The translations under genes were made by a program, and so were the position numbers. Positions 57,811-64,000 of a stretch of DNA of 64,000 nt are shown here, piece by piece. The notes beneath the pieces are model-generated. The model was given only the letters and a program-made list of their open reading frames with translations, made no database searches and was not told the DNA's origin. Source of the DNA: Agromyces ramosus (GTDB lineage Bacteria > Actinomycetota > Actinomycetes > Actinomycetales > Microbacteriaceae); the NCBI RefSeq assembly GCF_004216665.1, contig NZ_SGWY01000002.1, positions 162,685 to 226,684 of the forward strand, read 5' to 3'. How positions within the stretch are numbered: the stretch's first letter is position 1; the number at the start of each line of letters is the position of its first letter.

Positions 57811-59778
57811 GTGACTTCCGTTTCGCGCTCAACACAGGACGACGAAGCTCCCGAAGGCACCGGCACGGGGGTGTCCGCCGTTCGGGGGTCCGCCGTCGCG
57901 CCGCGCTCGACGGGGAGCACCGCGACGGGCGCCGCGAGCACCGGTGCCGCAGGCTCCCCGAGCGCGTCCGCGGACGACGAGGTGACGCCGGAGTCGGCGC
58001 AGAAGCCGGCGCGCAAGCCCCGTCCGGCGCGCAGCACCGCCGCGAAGGCCGCTTCCGGTGCCGCCGAGCCGAAGCCGAAGCCGACGCCCGCCGACGAGTC
58101 CGAGACGCCGGCATCGAAGCGCACGGCCGCGTCGCGCGCCGCGTCGTCGAAGGCGGCCAGTGCCCGCGGCGAGTCCGCCAGGACGGCGCGCGCCGCCCGC
58201 ACCTCTGCGTCGAGCACCCCCGCGGCACGGAGTCGCGCCGCTGCCGCCGCGACCACGAAGCGGCAGTCCCAGCGTGTCGCCGCGTCGACCACCACCGAGA
58301 CCACCGCGGCCGAGCGGGCGTCCCGCAAGCCGGCCCCCGAGTCCCAGCTTCAGCCCGAGCCGACGGCCGTGGCCGACGCGCCGGTCGCCTCCGCGGCGCC
58401 CGCCGCCCTCGCAGCCCGGGCCGCCGCTGCCCCGGCAGCGTCGGCAGCCGAGGTCGATGAGATCACCCGCGAGCGGCCGGAGCGCAACACGACGTCCACC
58501 GCCGTGCGCGCGGCGGCGGCGGTCGCTGCGGCCGCCATCGCCGACGACGCGATCGCGGAGCCCCCGTCGACGGCATCCCGCTCGGCGGCCGCCGAGTCCG
58601 CTCCCGACGTCGCTCCGGCGGCGGGCGCGGCAGTCGTCGAGCACCAGGTCGGCGCGCCCGTCGACCCGCCGGTGGAGACGACCACGCTCGACGAGGCCCT
58701 GGCCGACGCGGCCGGCGTCGAGGTGGCCGGCGTCGACGCGCCGGAGGAGTACGTCGCGGCGCCGCCCGTCGAGGAGTCCGCGGGCGAGGTCGTCACGGCG
58801 CCGCCCGTCGCGGCCGCCGAGGCCGAGGCGACCCTCGTGCTGCCCGTGGTCGAGCCCGAGACGGCCGACACCGAGGCATCCGTCACCCAGGTGCTCGACG
58901 CCACGACCGACGCACCCGCCGGCGACCAGGCGGTGGCCGTCATCCCGGCGCCGCGCCAGCCCACCCCGCGCAAGAAGCGCACGCTGCGGGTGGCGCGACC
59001 GGCCCCTGGCCCCGATGCCCGTCGGGTACTGGCCATCCAGGGCCTCGTCAAGCGGTTCGGCGACAACACCGCCGTCGACGGCATCTCGCTCGAGGTGCGC
59101 GCCGGGTCGTTCTTCGGCATCGTCGGGCCGAACGGCGCCGGGAAGACCACGACGCTCTCGATGGTCACCGGCCTGCTGCGGCCCGACGCCGGCACCGTGC
59201 GCATCCACGACATCGACGCGTGGGCCGATCCGCGCGCGGCGAAGCAGGCCACCGGCGCGCTGCCCGACCGCCTGCGCCTCTTCGACCGGCTCACGGGCGC
59301 CCAGCTGCTGTACTACTCCGGCGCGCTCCGCGGCCTCGACTCCCGCACGGTGCGCGACCGCAGCGCCGACCTCATCGCCGCCTTCGGGCTCGAGGACGCG
59401 GTCGACCGCCTCGTCGCCGACTACTCCGCCGGCATGACGAAGAAGATCGCGCTGGCCTGCGCCATGATCCATGCCCCGCGGCTGCTCGTGCTCGACGAGC
59501 CGTTCGAGTCGGTCGATCCGGTCTCTGCGGCGAACCTCACCGAGATCCTCGAGCGCTACGTCGCGGGCGGCGGCACGGTGGTGCTGTCCAGCCACGGCAT
59601 GGACCTCATCGAGCGCGTCTGCGATTCCGCGGCGATCATCGTCGGCGGCCGGGTGCTCGCGGCCGGAACCCTCGACGAGGTGCGCGCCGGCCAGACCCTC
59701 GAAGACCGCTTCGTCGAGCTCGCCGGCGGACGCAAGGCAGCGGAAGGCATGGAATGGTTGCACAGTTTCTCCGATTGA
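57811..59778 (+). CDS. ABC transporter ATPase with a 400-residue disordered N-terminal region
   Basis: 655 residues. Residues 1 to about 400 are Ala/Thr/Ser/Pro-rich and without a domain: a basic part first (about 70-180; KPARKPRPARS, ASKRTAASRAASSKAAS), then an acidic part (about 220-385). A KKR patch precedes a normal ATPase domain from about 402: Walker A GPNGAGKTTTLSMV (about 440), signature YSAGMTKKIALA, Walker B LLVLDEPFESVD and SSHGMDLIERV. The YSAGMxKK signature is typical of ABC-2-type exporters. The permease gene overlaps its end by 25 bp. GTG leaderless after TAGGTT; an internal start near the ATPase domain cannot be excluded. Confidence 0.85.
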   Translation: MTSVSRSTQDDEAPEGTGTGVSAVRGSAVAPRSTGSTATGAASTGAAGSPSASADDEVTPESAQKPARKPRPARSTAAKAASGAAEPKPKPTPADESETPASKRTAASRAASSKAASARGESARTARAARTSASSTPAARSRAAAAATTKRQSQRVAASTTTETTAAERASRKPAPESQLQPEPTAVADAPVASAAPAALAARAAAAPAASAAEVDEITRERPERNTTSTAVRAAAAVAAAAIADDAIAEPPSTASRSAAAESAPDVAPAAGAAVVEHQVGAPVDPPVETTTLDEALADAAGVEVAGVDAPEEYVAAPPVEESAGEVVTAPPVAAAEAEATLVLPVVEPETADTEASVTQVLDATTDAPAGDQAVAVIPAPRQPTPRKKRTLRVARPAPGPDARRVLAIQGLVKRFGDNTAVDGISLEVRAGSFFGIVGPNGAGKTTTLSMVTGLLRPDAGTVRIHDIDAWADPRAAKQATGALPDRLRLFDRLTGAQLLYYSGALRGLDSRTVRDRSADLIAAFGLEDAVDRLVADYSAGMTKKIALACAMIHAPRLLVLDEPFESVDPVSAANLTEILERYVAGGGTVVLSSHGMDLIERVCDSAAIIVGGRVLAAGTLDEVRAGQTLEDRFVELAGGRKAAEGMEWLHSFSD

Positions 59779-61328
59779 AACTGCGCCTGCTCGGGAACAT
59801 CTTCCGGCGGAGCCCCTGGCAGGTCGTCGGCATCTCGCTCGGTCTCGTCTACGGGGTCGGACTCGCCGCGCTGCTCTTCATGACGCTGGTCAGCCTGCGC
59901 TTCGTGGGCGATGTCGAGCTCATCCGTGACGTCTTCATCGTCGCGGGGTCGGTGACCGTGGTCGGGTTCATCGTCCTGCCGCTCCTGTTCGGGGTCGACG
60001 ACACGATGGATCCCCGGCGGTTCGCGCTGTTCGGGCTGCCCGACCGCACGCTGGCGTTCGGGCTCGCCGTGGCAGCGATGATCGGCATCCCGGCGCTCGC
60101 GCTCGCCATCGTGCTCGCGGGCACGGTGGTCACGTGGTCGCGCGGCCCCGGCGAGGCGATCCTGGCGATCCTGGCAGCGGCGGTCGCCTTCGGCACCTGC
60201 CTGCTGCTCGCTCGCGTCGCCACGGGCCTGGCCTCGGTGCTGCTCGCCACGCGCCGTGCCCGCGAGGTCAGCAGTGTGCTCGGCGTGCTGCTGATCGTGC
60301 TGCTCTCGCCGGTGATCGTGGTGCTCGCGACCCTCGACTGGGCGAACTCGGGCCTTCGCGTGCTCGAGACCATCGCCGGCGTGCTCGGCTGGACGCCGTT
60401 CGGCGCCGCCTTCGCGGCCCCGGGCGATGCCGCCGCGGGCGACTGGGGACCGGCGATCCTGAAGTTCGGCGTCGCCGTGCTCACGCTCGGCGCCATCTGG
60501 TTCGGCTGGCGGTCACTCGTCGCCCGGATGCTGGTGACGCCCGGCCGCGAGGCGTCGGCGAAGAGCTACCGCGGGCTCGGCTGGTTCGATCGGATGCCGC
60601 ACAACGCCACGGGCGCGGTCGCGGCGCGCAGCATCACCTACTGGTTCCGCGACGCACGCTACTGGGTGTCCATCATCATGGTGCCGATCGTCCCCCTGCT
60701 CGTGATCGTGCCACTCGGCATCGCCGGCATCCCACTCGCGTACACCGCCCTGATCCCGGTGCCCCTCATGTGCCTGCTCCTCGGCTGGTCACTGCACAAC
60801 GACACCGCGTACGACAGCACGGCCGTCTGGCTGCACGTCGTCTCGAGCGTGCGCGGCGCGGCCGACCGGGCGGGCCGACTGGTGCCGGTGCTCATCGCGG
60901 GGGCGCTCGTCATCGGACTCGGCAGCGCGGTCACGGTGTTCGTGCTCGACGACTGGCGGCTGCTGCCGTCGATCGTCGGCGTGAGCACCGCACTGCTGCT
61001 CGGCGGGCTCGGGGTGGGCTCGATCACGTCGGCCAGGTTCCCGTACCCGGCGGTGAAGCCCGGCGACAGCCCGTTCCAGCAGCCGCAGTCGACCGGCGCG
61101 GTCACGGCCCTCGTGCAGTCGATCACGATGTTCGGCTCACTCCTCGTGGCGGCCCCGGCCATCTGGTTCGCGGCGCTGGGGCTCTTCGACGACCCGGCGT
61201 GGCACGCGGCCGCCTTCGCCGCGGGCGTCGGCCTCGGTCTCCTGGTGCTCGCCGCCGGCATCGCGCTGGGCGGTCGCGTGTTCGATCGTCGCGGGCCAGA
61301 GATCGTGGGCGCGGCACTGCGCGCCTGA
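59754..61328 (+). CDS. ABC transporter permease
   Basis: 524 residues, roughly 11-12 hydrophobic segments in two halves with cytoplasmic linker VTPGREASAKSYRGLGWFDRMP (split; about 260-282). Begins MVAQFLRLKLRLLGNIFRR, a basic amphipathic start typical of ABC-2-like permeases. The ATG lies 25 bp inside the ATPase gene, so translation is coupled and the two form one transporter. No substrate clue is visible and no binding protein is encoded nearby, which favours export. Further candidates for start lie only upstream within the ATPase frame region. Confidence 0.85.
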   Translation: MVAQFLRLKLRLLGNIFRRSPWQVVGISLGLVYGVGLAALLFMTLVSLRFVGDVELIRDVFIVAGSVTVVGFIVLPLLFGVDDTMDPRRFALFGLPDRTLAFGLAVAAMIGIPALALAIVLAGTVVTWSRGPGEAILAILAAAVAFGTCLLLARVATGLASVLLATRRAREVSSVLGVLLIVLLSPVIVVLATLDWANSGLRVLETIAGVLGWTPFGAAFAAPGDAAAGDWGPAILKFGVAVLTLGAIWFGWRSLVARMLVTPGREASAKSYRGLGWFDRMPHNATGAVAARSITYWFRDARYWVSIIMVPIVPLLVIVPLGIAGIPLAYTALIPVPLMCLLLGWSLHNDTAYDSTAVWLHVVSSVRGAADRAGRLVPVLIAGALVIGLGSAVTVFVLDDWRLLPSIVGVSTALLLGGLGVGSITSARFPYPAVKPGDSPFQQPQSTGAVTALVQSITMFGSLLVAAPAIWFAALGLFDDPAWHAAAFAAGVGLGLLVLAAGIALGGRVFDRRGPEIVGAALRA

Positions 61329-61346
61329 TCGGGGATGTGCTCCGCG

Positions 61347-61383
61347 GCGGCATCCGCCGACCGGCCGCCCATGCGGCATCCGC
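61347..61383 (+). repeat. Two direct GCGGCATCCGC copies upstream of the DUF3039 promoter
   Basis: GCGGCATCCGC at 61347-61357 and again at 61373-61383, 26 bp apart, the second ending 3 bp before the TAGAAT -10 box. Confidence 0.7.
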
Positions 61384-61386
61384 GCG

Positions 61387-61392
61387 TAGAAT
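61387..61392 (+). promoter_or_regulatory. -10 box of the DUF3039 gene
   Basis: TAGAAT, 7 nt before ATG 61400; leaderless. Confidence 0.55.
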
Positions 61393-61399
61393 CGAGCCC

Positions 61400-61687
61400 A
61401 TGATCGAACGTGCGCACGCGAGCATCGCCGACCCCGACGCGCCCGGCGGTGGCACCTCGGTGCTCGACCGGGAACTCGAGAAGCTCCTCGAAGAGGAGGC
61501 CATCGAGCCGGGCGATCACGAGCGCTTCTCGCACTACGTGAAGAAGGAGCAGATCCTCGAGTCGGCGATCACCGGCAAGCCGGTGAAGGCCCTGTGCGGC
61601 AAGAAGTGGACGCCGGGTCGCGACCCCGAGAAGTTCCCGGTGTGCCCCACCTGCCGGGAGATCTACGAGCGGATGAAGGCGGAGTAA
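61400..61687 (+). CDS. DUF3039 domain-containing protein
   Basis: 95 residues. Charged helical N-half (TSVLDRELEKLLEEEAIEPG), then DHERFSHYVKKEQILESAI and a C-terminal zinc-finger-like part with three Cys (VKALCGKKW, FPVCPTCREIYERM) and His earlier. This is the full DUF3039 family protein of actinobacteria; function unknown. The Cys/His arrangement suggests a structural zinc. ATG leaderless after TAGAAT. It converges on pncB, 4 bp away. Confidence 0.92.
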   Translation: MIERAHASIADPDAPGGGTSVLDRELEKLLEEEAIEPGDHERFSHYVKKEQILESAITGKPVKALCGKKWTPGRDPEKFPVCPTCREIYERMKAE

Positions 61688-61691
61688 CGCC

Positions 61692-63011
61692 TCAGCGGTA
61701 GGTCGTCGGGATCACGGGTTCGCCGCGCCCGAGGCGGAACGCCTCGATCGGCAGCTCCTGCATGGCCTCGGCGCGGTGCGCGCGTGCCGCCCGGGTGCCC
61801 TCGGGGCCGAGGAACGCGGGATCGGCGACGCCGTCGGCCATGAGCTGGACCATGAGCGGGCGCAACCGGCTGCCCGCCTCGAACTCGGCCTCCCCGTCGG
61901 GCCCGTCGCCCACGAAGACGAGCTCCTCGCGTGCGGTGTGCGTGGAGTCGAGGCGGCGTGCCGCGTTCTTGCGCCCGCCGACGCTCGCCTTCTGCGTGGA
62001 GGCCTTGGCGACGGCCACCCACTCGCCCGCGTCGTCGCGCCGGGCGACGAGCTTGTAGACCATCCCGGCCGCCGGGGATCCGGAACCCGTCACCACGGCC
62101 GTGCCGACGCCGTAGGAGTCGACGGGTGCCGCCGAGAGGGCGGCGATGGTGAACTCGTCGAGGTCGCTCGTGACCGTGATCCTCGTGTCGACGGCGCCGA
62201 GGCCGTCGAGCTGCTCGCGGACCGACATGACCACGGTGGGCAGGTCGCCCGAATCGATGCGCACCGCGCCGAGGGAGGTGCCAGCCACGCGCACGGCCGT
62301 CTCGACGCCCTGCGCGATGTCGTACGTGTCGATGAGCAGCGTGGTCGTGGGCCCGAACGCCTCGATCTGCGCCCGGAACGCCGCCTCCTCGGAATCGTGC
62401 AGGAGGGTGAACGCGTGCGCCGCGGTGCCCATCGTGGGGATGCCCCAGGTGCGCCCGGCCTCGAGGTTCGAGGTCGCGTCGAACCCGGCGATGTACGCCG
62501 CGCGTGCGGCGGCGATCGCGGCGCGTTCGCTCGTGCGGCGCGAGCCCATCTCGGCGATGGGCCGGCCGAGCGCGACCGACACCATGCGCGCCGCAGCGCC
62601 GGCGACCGACGAGTCGTAGTTGAGCGTCGAGAGCACCAGGGTCTCGAGCATGACCGCCTCGGCGAACGTCGCCTGGATCGTGATGAGCGGCGAGCCCGGG
62701 AAGTACGCCTCGCCCTCGCGGTAGCCCCAGATGTCGCCGCGGAAGCGGTAGTCGGCGAGCCAGTCCAGCGTGGCGGGCCGCACGATCTCGTTCGTGCGGA
62801 GCCATTCGAGCTCGGCGTCCTCGAACCGGAACCGGTCGATGAGCTCGAGCAGGCGCCCGGTGCCCGCGACGATGCCGTACCGGCGTCCGTCGGGCAGCCG
62901 GCGGGCGAACGCCTCGAAGAGGCTCTCGCGGTGGGCGGTGCCGTCTCGCAGCGCGGCATCCACCATCGTGAGCTCGTATCGGTCGGTGAAGAGCGCAGCT
63001 GAGCCGGTCAC
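61692..63011 (-). CDS. pncB: Nicotinate phosphoribosyltransferase
   Basis: 439 residues. Converts nicotinate and PRPP to nicotinate mononucleotide in NAD salvage, using ATP. Landmarks: LFTDRYELTMVDAALRDG (N-terminus), FPGSPLITIQATFAEA, GSRRTSERAAIAAARAAYI (active-site region with the autophosphorylated-His equivalent further on), GIPTMGTAAHAFTLLHDSEE (HAF motif), LLIDTYDIAQGVETAV, VRIDSGDLPTVV and DLDEFTIAAL. The GTG is 6 nt after TAGGCT. The EamA gene ends 16 bp upstream of it on the same strand, but this gene has its own promoter. Confidence 0.95.
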   Translation of the reverse strand: MTGSAALFTDRYELTMVDAALRDGTAHRESLFEAFARRLPDGRRYGIVAGTGRLLELIDRFRFEDAELEWLRTNEIVRPATLDWLADYRFRGDIWGYREGEAYFPGSPLITIQATFAEAVMLETLVLSTLNYDSSVAGAAARMVSVALGRPIAEMGSRRTSERAAIAAARAAYIAGFDATSNLEAGRTWGIPTMGTAAHAFTLLHDSEEAAFRAQIEAFGPTTTLLIDTYDIAQGVETAVRVAGTSLGAVRIDSGDLPTVVMSVREQLDGLGAVDTRITVTSDLDEFTIAALSAAPVDSYGVGTAVVTGSGSPAAGMVYKLVARRDDAGEWVAVAKASTQKASVGGRKNAARRLDSTHTAREELVFVGDGPDGEAEFEAGSRLRPLMVQLMADGVADPAFLGPEGTRAARAHRAEAMQELPIEAFRLGRGEPVIPTTYR

Positions 63012-63017
63012 ACGGTC

Positions 63018-63023
63018 AGCCTA
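63018..63023 (-). promoter_or_regulatory. -10 box of pncB
   Basis: TAGGCT, 6 nt before GTG 63011; leaderless. It lies in the gap between the EamA stop and pncB. Confidence 0.5.
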
Positions 63024-63027
63024 CTGG

Positions 63028-63918
63028 TCAGGTGTCGGCGATCGGCCGACGTGGAGGCGCGGGCGCGGGCGCTCCGGCGGCGCCCGTGCGGCGGCTTACC
63101 GCGATGACGTTGCCCAGGGAGATGAGCCCCAGGCCGACGAGCTGCCAGGCGGCGAGCGCCTGGCCGAGGACGACGAGCCCCGCCAGTGCGGCGGCGGCCG
63201 GCTGCACGCTCTGCAGCACGCTGAAGAGCTGCTGCGGCATCCGGCGCAGCACGAGCAGGTCGATCGAGTAGGGGATCGCCGAGGAGAGGATGCCGGTGGC
63301 GAGGCCGATGACCGCGACGTGCAGGAGCTCGTCGGGGGCGAGGCCCACGATCGCCACGACGAGGAGCGGCGAGGTGACGACGGCCGCGAGCAGGCTCGCC
63401 AGTGCGGTGCCCTGCACGCCGGGGAGCGTGCGCCCAGCACGACGACTGAGCACGATGTAGGCCGCCCACGACGCGGCCGCGACGAGTGCGAGGAGCACGC
63501 CGACGGGATCGATCCCCGGCACGCTGCCGGTGAGCAGCACGACGCCGAGGCCGGCCATGGCGGCGCAGAGCAGGTCGAGCCGACGGCGCGAGCCGGCGAG
63601 CGCGAGCGCGAGGGGGCCGAGGAACTCGAGGGTGACCGCGAGGCCGAGCCCGATCCGCTCGACGGCGCCGTAGAGGGCGAGGTTCATGCTGACCAGCACG
63701 AGGCCGAGCAGCAGGGCCGGGCGGACGGACCGCCACGTCAGGTCCCGGCGGCGTGGTCGGGCGACGGCGAGCAACGCCACCGCAGCGAAGGCCTGGCGGA
63801 GCGCGACCACCCCGCCCGTCCCCACGAGCGGGAAGATCGTGGCGCCGATCGCCGCGCCGACCTGCACCGACGCCGCACCGCCGACGACCGCGGCCGCTGC
63901 GATGGGTTCCCGTGACAT
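63028..63918 (-). CDS. EamA/RhaT family (DMT superfamily) transporter
   Basis: 296 residues with ten predicted membrane helices in two EamA repeats (about 10-140, ALRQAFAAVALLAVARPRRR; about 145-280, AASWAAYIVLSRRAG and SAIPYSIDLLVLRRMPQQ). Members export amino acids or other small metabolites (RhtA-type). The chosen ATG (MSREPIAAAAVVG) is 7 nt after TAGCGT; in-frame ATGs further upstream at 63960 and 63948 precede the promoter and were rejected. Divergent from a gene that begins at the right edge. Confidence 0.88.
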   Translation of the reverse strand: MSREPIAAAAVVGGAASVQVGAAIGATIFPLVGTGGVVALRQAFAAVALLAVARPRRRDLTWRSVRPALLLGLVLVSMNLALYGAVERIGLGLAVTLEFLGPLALALAGSRRRLDLLCAAMAGLGVVLLTGSVPGIDPVGVLLALVAAASWAAYIVLSRRAGRTLPGVQGTALASLLAAVVTSPLLVVAIVGLAPDELLHVAVIGLATGILSSAIPYSIDLLVLRRMPQQLFSVLQSVQPAAAALAGLVVLGQALAAWQLVGLGLISLGNVIAVSRRTGAAGAPAPAPPRRPIADT

Positions 63919-63925
63919 GTCGGAC

Positions 63926-63980
63926 ACGCTACGCCGAGATTCGTGCATGGAGAAATGCAATCAAGGCACATTGATACGCT
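63926..63980. promoter_or_regulatory. Divergent promoters at the right edge
   Basis: TAGCGT on the minus strand (63926-63931), 7 nt from the EamA ATG, and TACGCT on the plus strand (63975-63980), 6 nt from ATG 63987. GCATTTCTCCATGCAC-type AT-richer sequence between them may hold a regulator site. Confidence 0.45.
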
Positions 63981-63986
63981 GGCTGC

Positions 63987-64000
63987 ATGGATGTGGAGAC
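63987..64000 (+). CDS. Start of a further gene (14 bases visible)
   Basis: ATG GAT GTG GAG AC (Met-Asp-Val-Glu-) 6 nt after TACGCT, the same promoter-to-start spacing as many genes here. EamA exporters are often divergent from a LysR-type regulator, which would suit, but four codons cannot show it. Confidence 0.4.

Overview
The window is very GC-rich, densely coded actinobacterial chromosome with no rRNA operon, insertion sequence, prophage or CRISPR array. It carries an actinobacterial-type DapD, DUF3117, DUF3039 and DUF3107 proteins, AdnAB in place of RecBCD, UvrD2, a UPF0182 protein and many GTG starts. This fits the order Micrococcales, most likely family Microbacteriaceae (Agromyces/Leifsonia-like). 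The family is an inference from gene content and codon use. I count 56 protein genes (two cut by the window edges), one tRNA gene and one doubtful 14-base start at the right edge. No gene-free stretch exceeds 300 bp; the longest is 57561-57810.

Layout. 1-6.7 kb: a penicillin-acylase-family hydrolase (cut at the left edge), divergent dapD/dapE of lysine/diaminopimelate synthesis, a membrane mannosyltransferase-like protein, DUF3117, an O-methyltransferase and tatB. 6.8-11.3 kb: an aldehyde dehydrogenase divergent from an MFS transporter plus sphingosine-phosphate-lyase-like PLP enzyme operon, with a palindrome between them. 11.3-16.5 kb: two small membrane/lipoproteins, then mrp, DUF1003 and an MgtE_N/CBS protein, divergent from a YflT-type stress protein. 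16.5-22.6 kb: Xaa-Pro aminopeptidase, an EEP-fold hydrolase, a PHP phosphoesterase, a DEAD-box RNA helicase and a ferritin-like protein. 22.7-41.1 kb: a block whose order resembles M. tuberculosis Rv3211 to Rv3193c (from memory): DUF3107, adnA-adnB, a predicted dead APH-fold protein, nudC-uvrD2, an E1-like protein, a DUF2342 zinc-protease-like protein, a PDZ/Lon-like protease, UPF0182 and a methyltransferase. 41.1-48.5 kb: DUF1304, initiator tRNA, LtrA, an orphan PIN protein, an exported coiled-coil protein, a nitrilase-family amidohydrolase, an aminotransferase and an HtrA protease. 48.6-57.6 kb: a surface-polymer locus that looks like teichoic-acid or other polyol-phosphate polymer synthesis and export (two GT2 enzymes, a CDP-alcohol phosphotransferase, a CDP-glycerol glycerophosphotransferase-like enzyme, TagG/TagH-like exporter, LicC-like nucleotidyltransferase). 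57.8-64 kb: an ABC ATPase with a 400-residue low-complexity N-terminus and its permease, DUF3039, nicotinate phosphoribosyltransferase and an EamA exporter.

Two window-wide signals stand out. First, the 11-base word CGGATGCCGCG (and complement) occurs at least 25 times exactly, against about 0.3 expected from base composition. It is written with rare codons inside genes, is tandemly repeated in one promoter, and related inverted pairs form at least two intergenic hairpins, as uptake sequences do in Neisseria. Second, at least 23 start codons lie exactly 6 or 7 nt after a TANNNT-like -10 box with no Shine-Dalgarno, which points to very widespread leaderless transcription. Starts were chosen with this rule where it applied.
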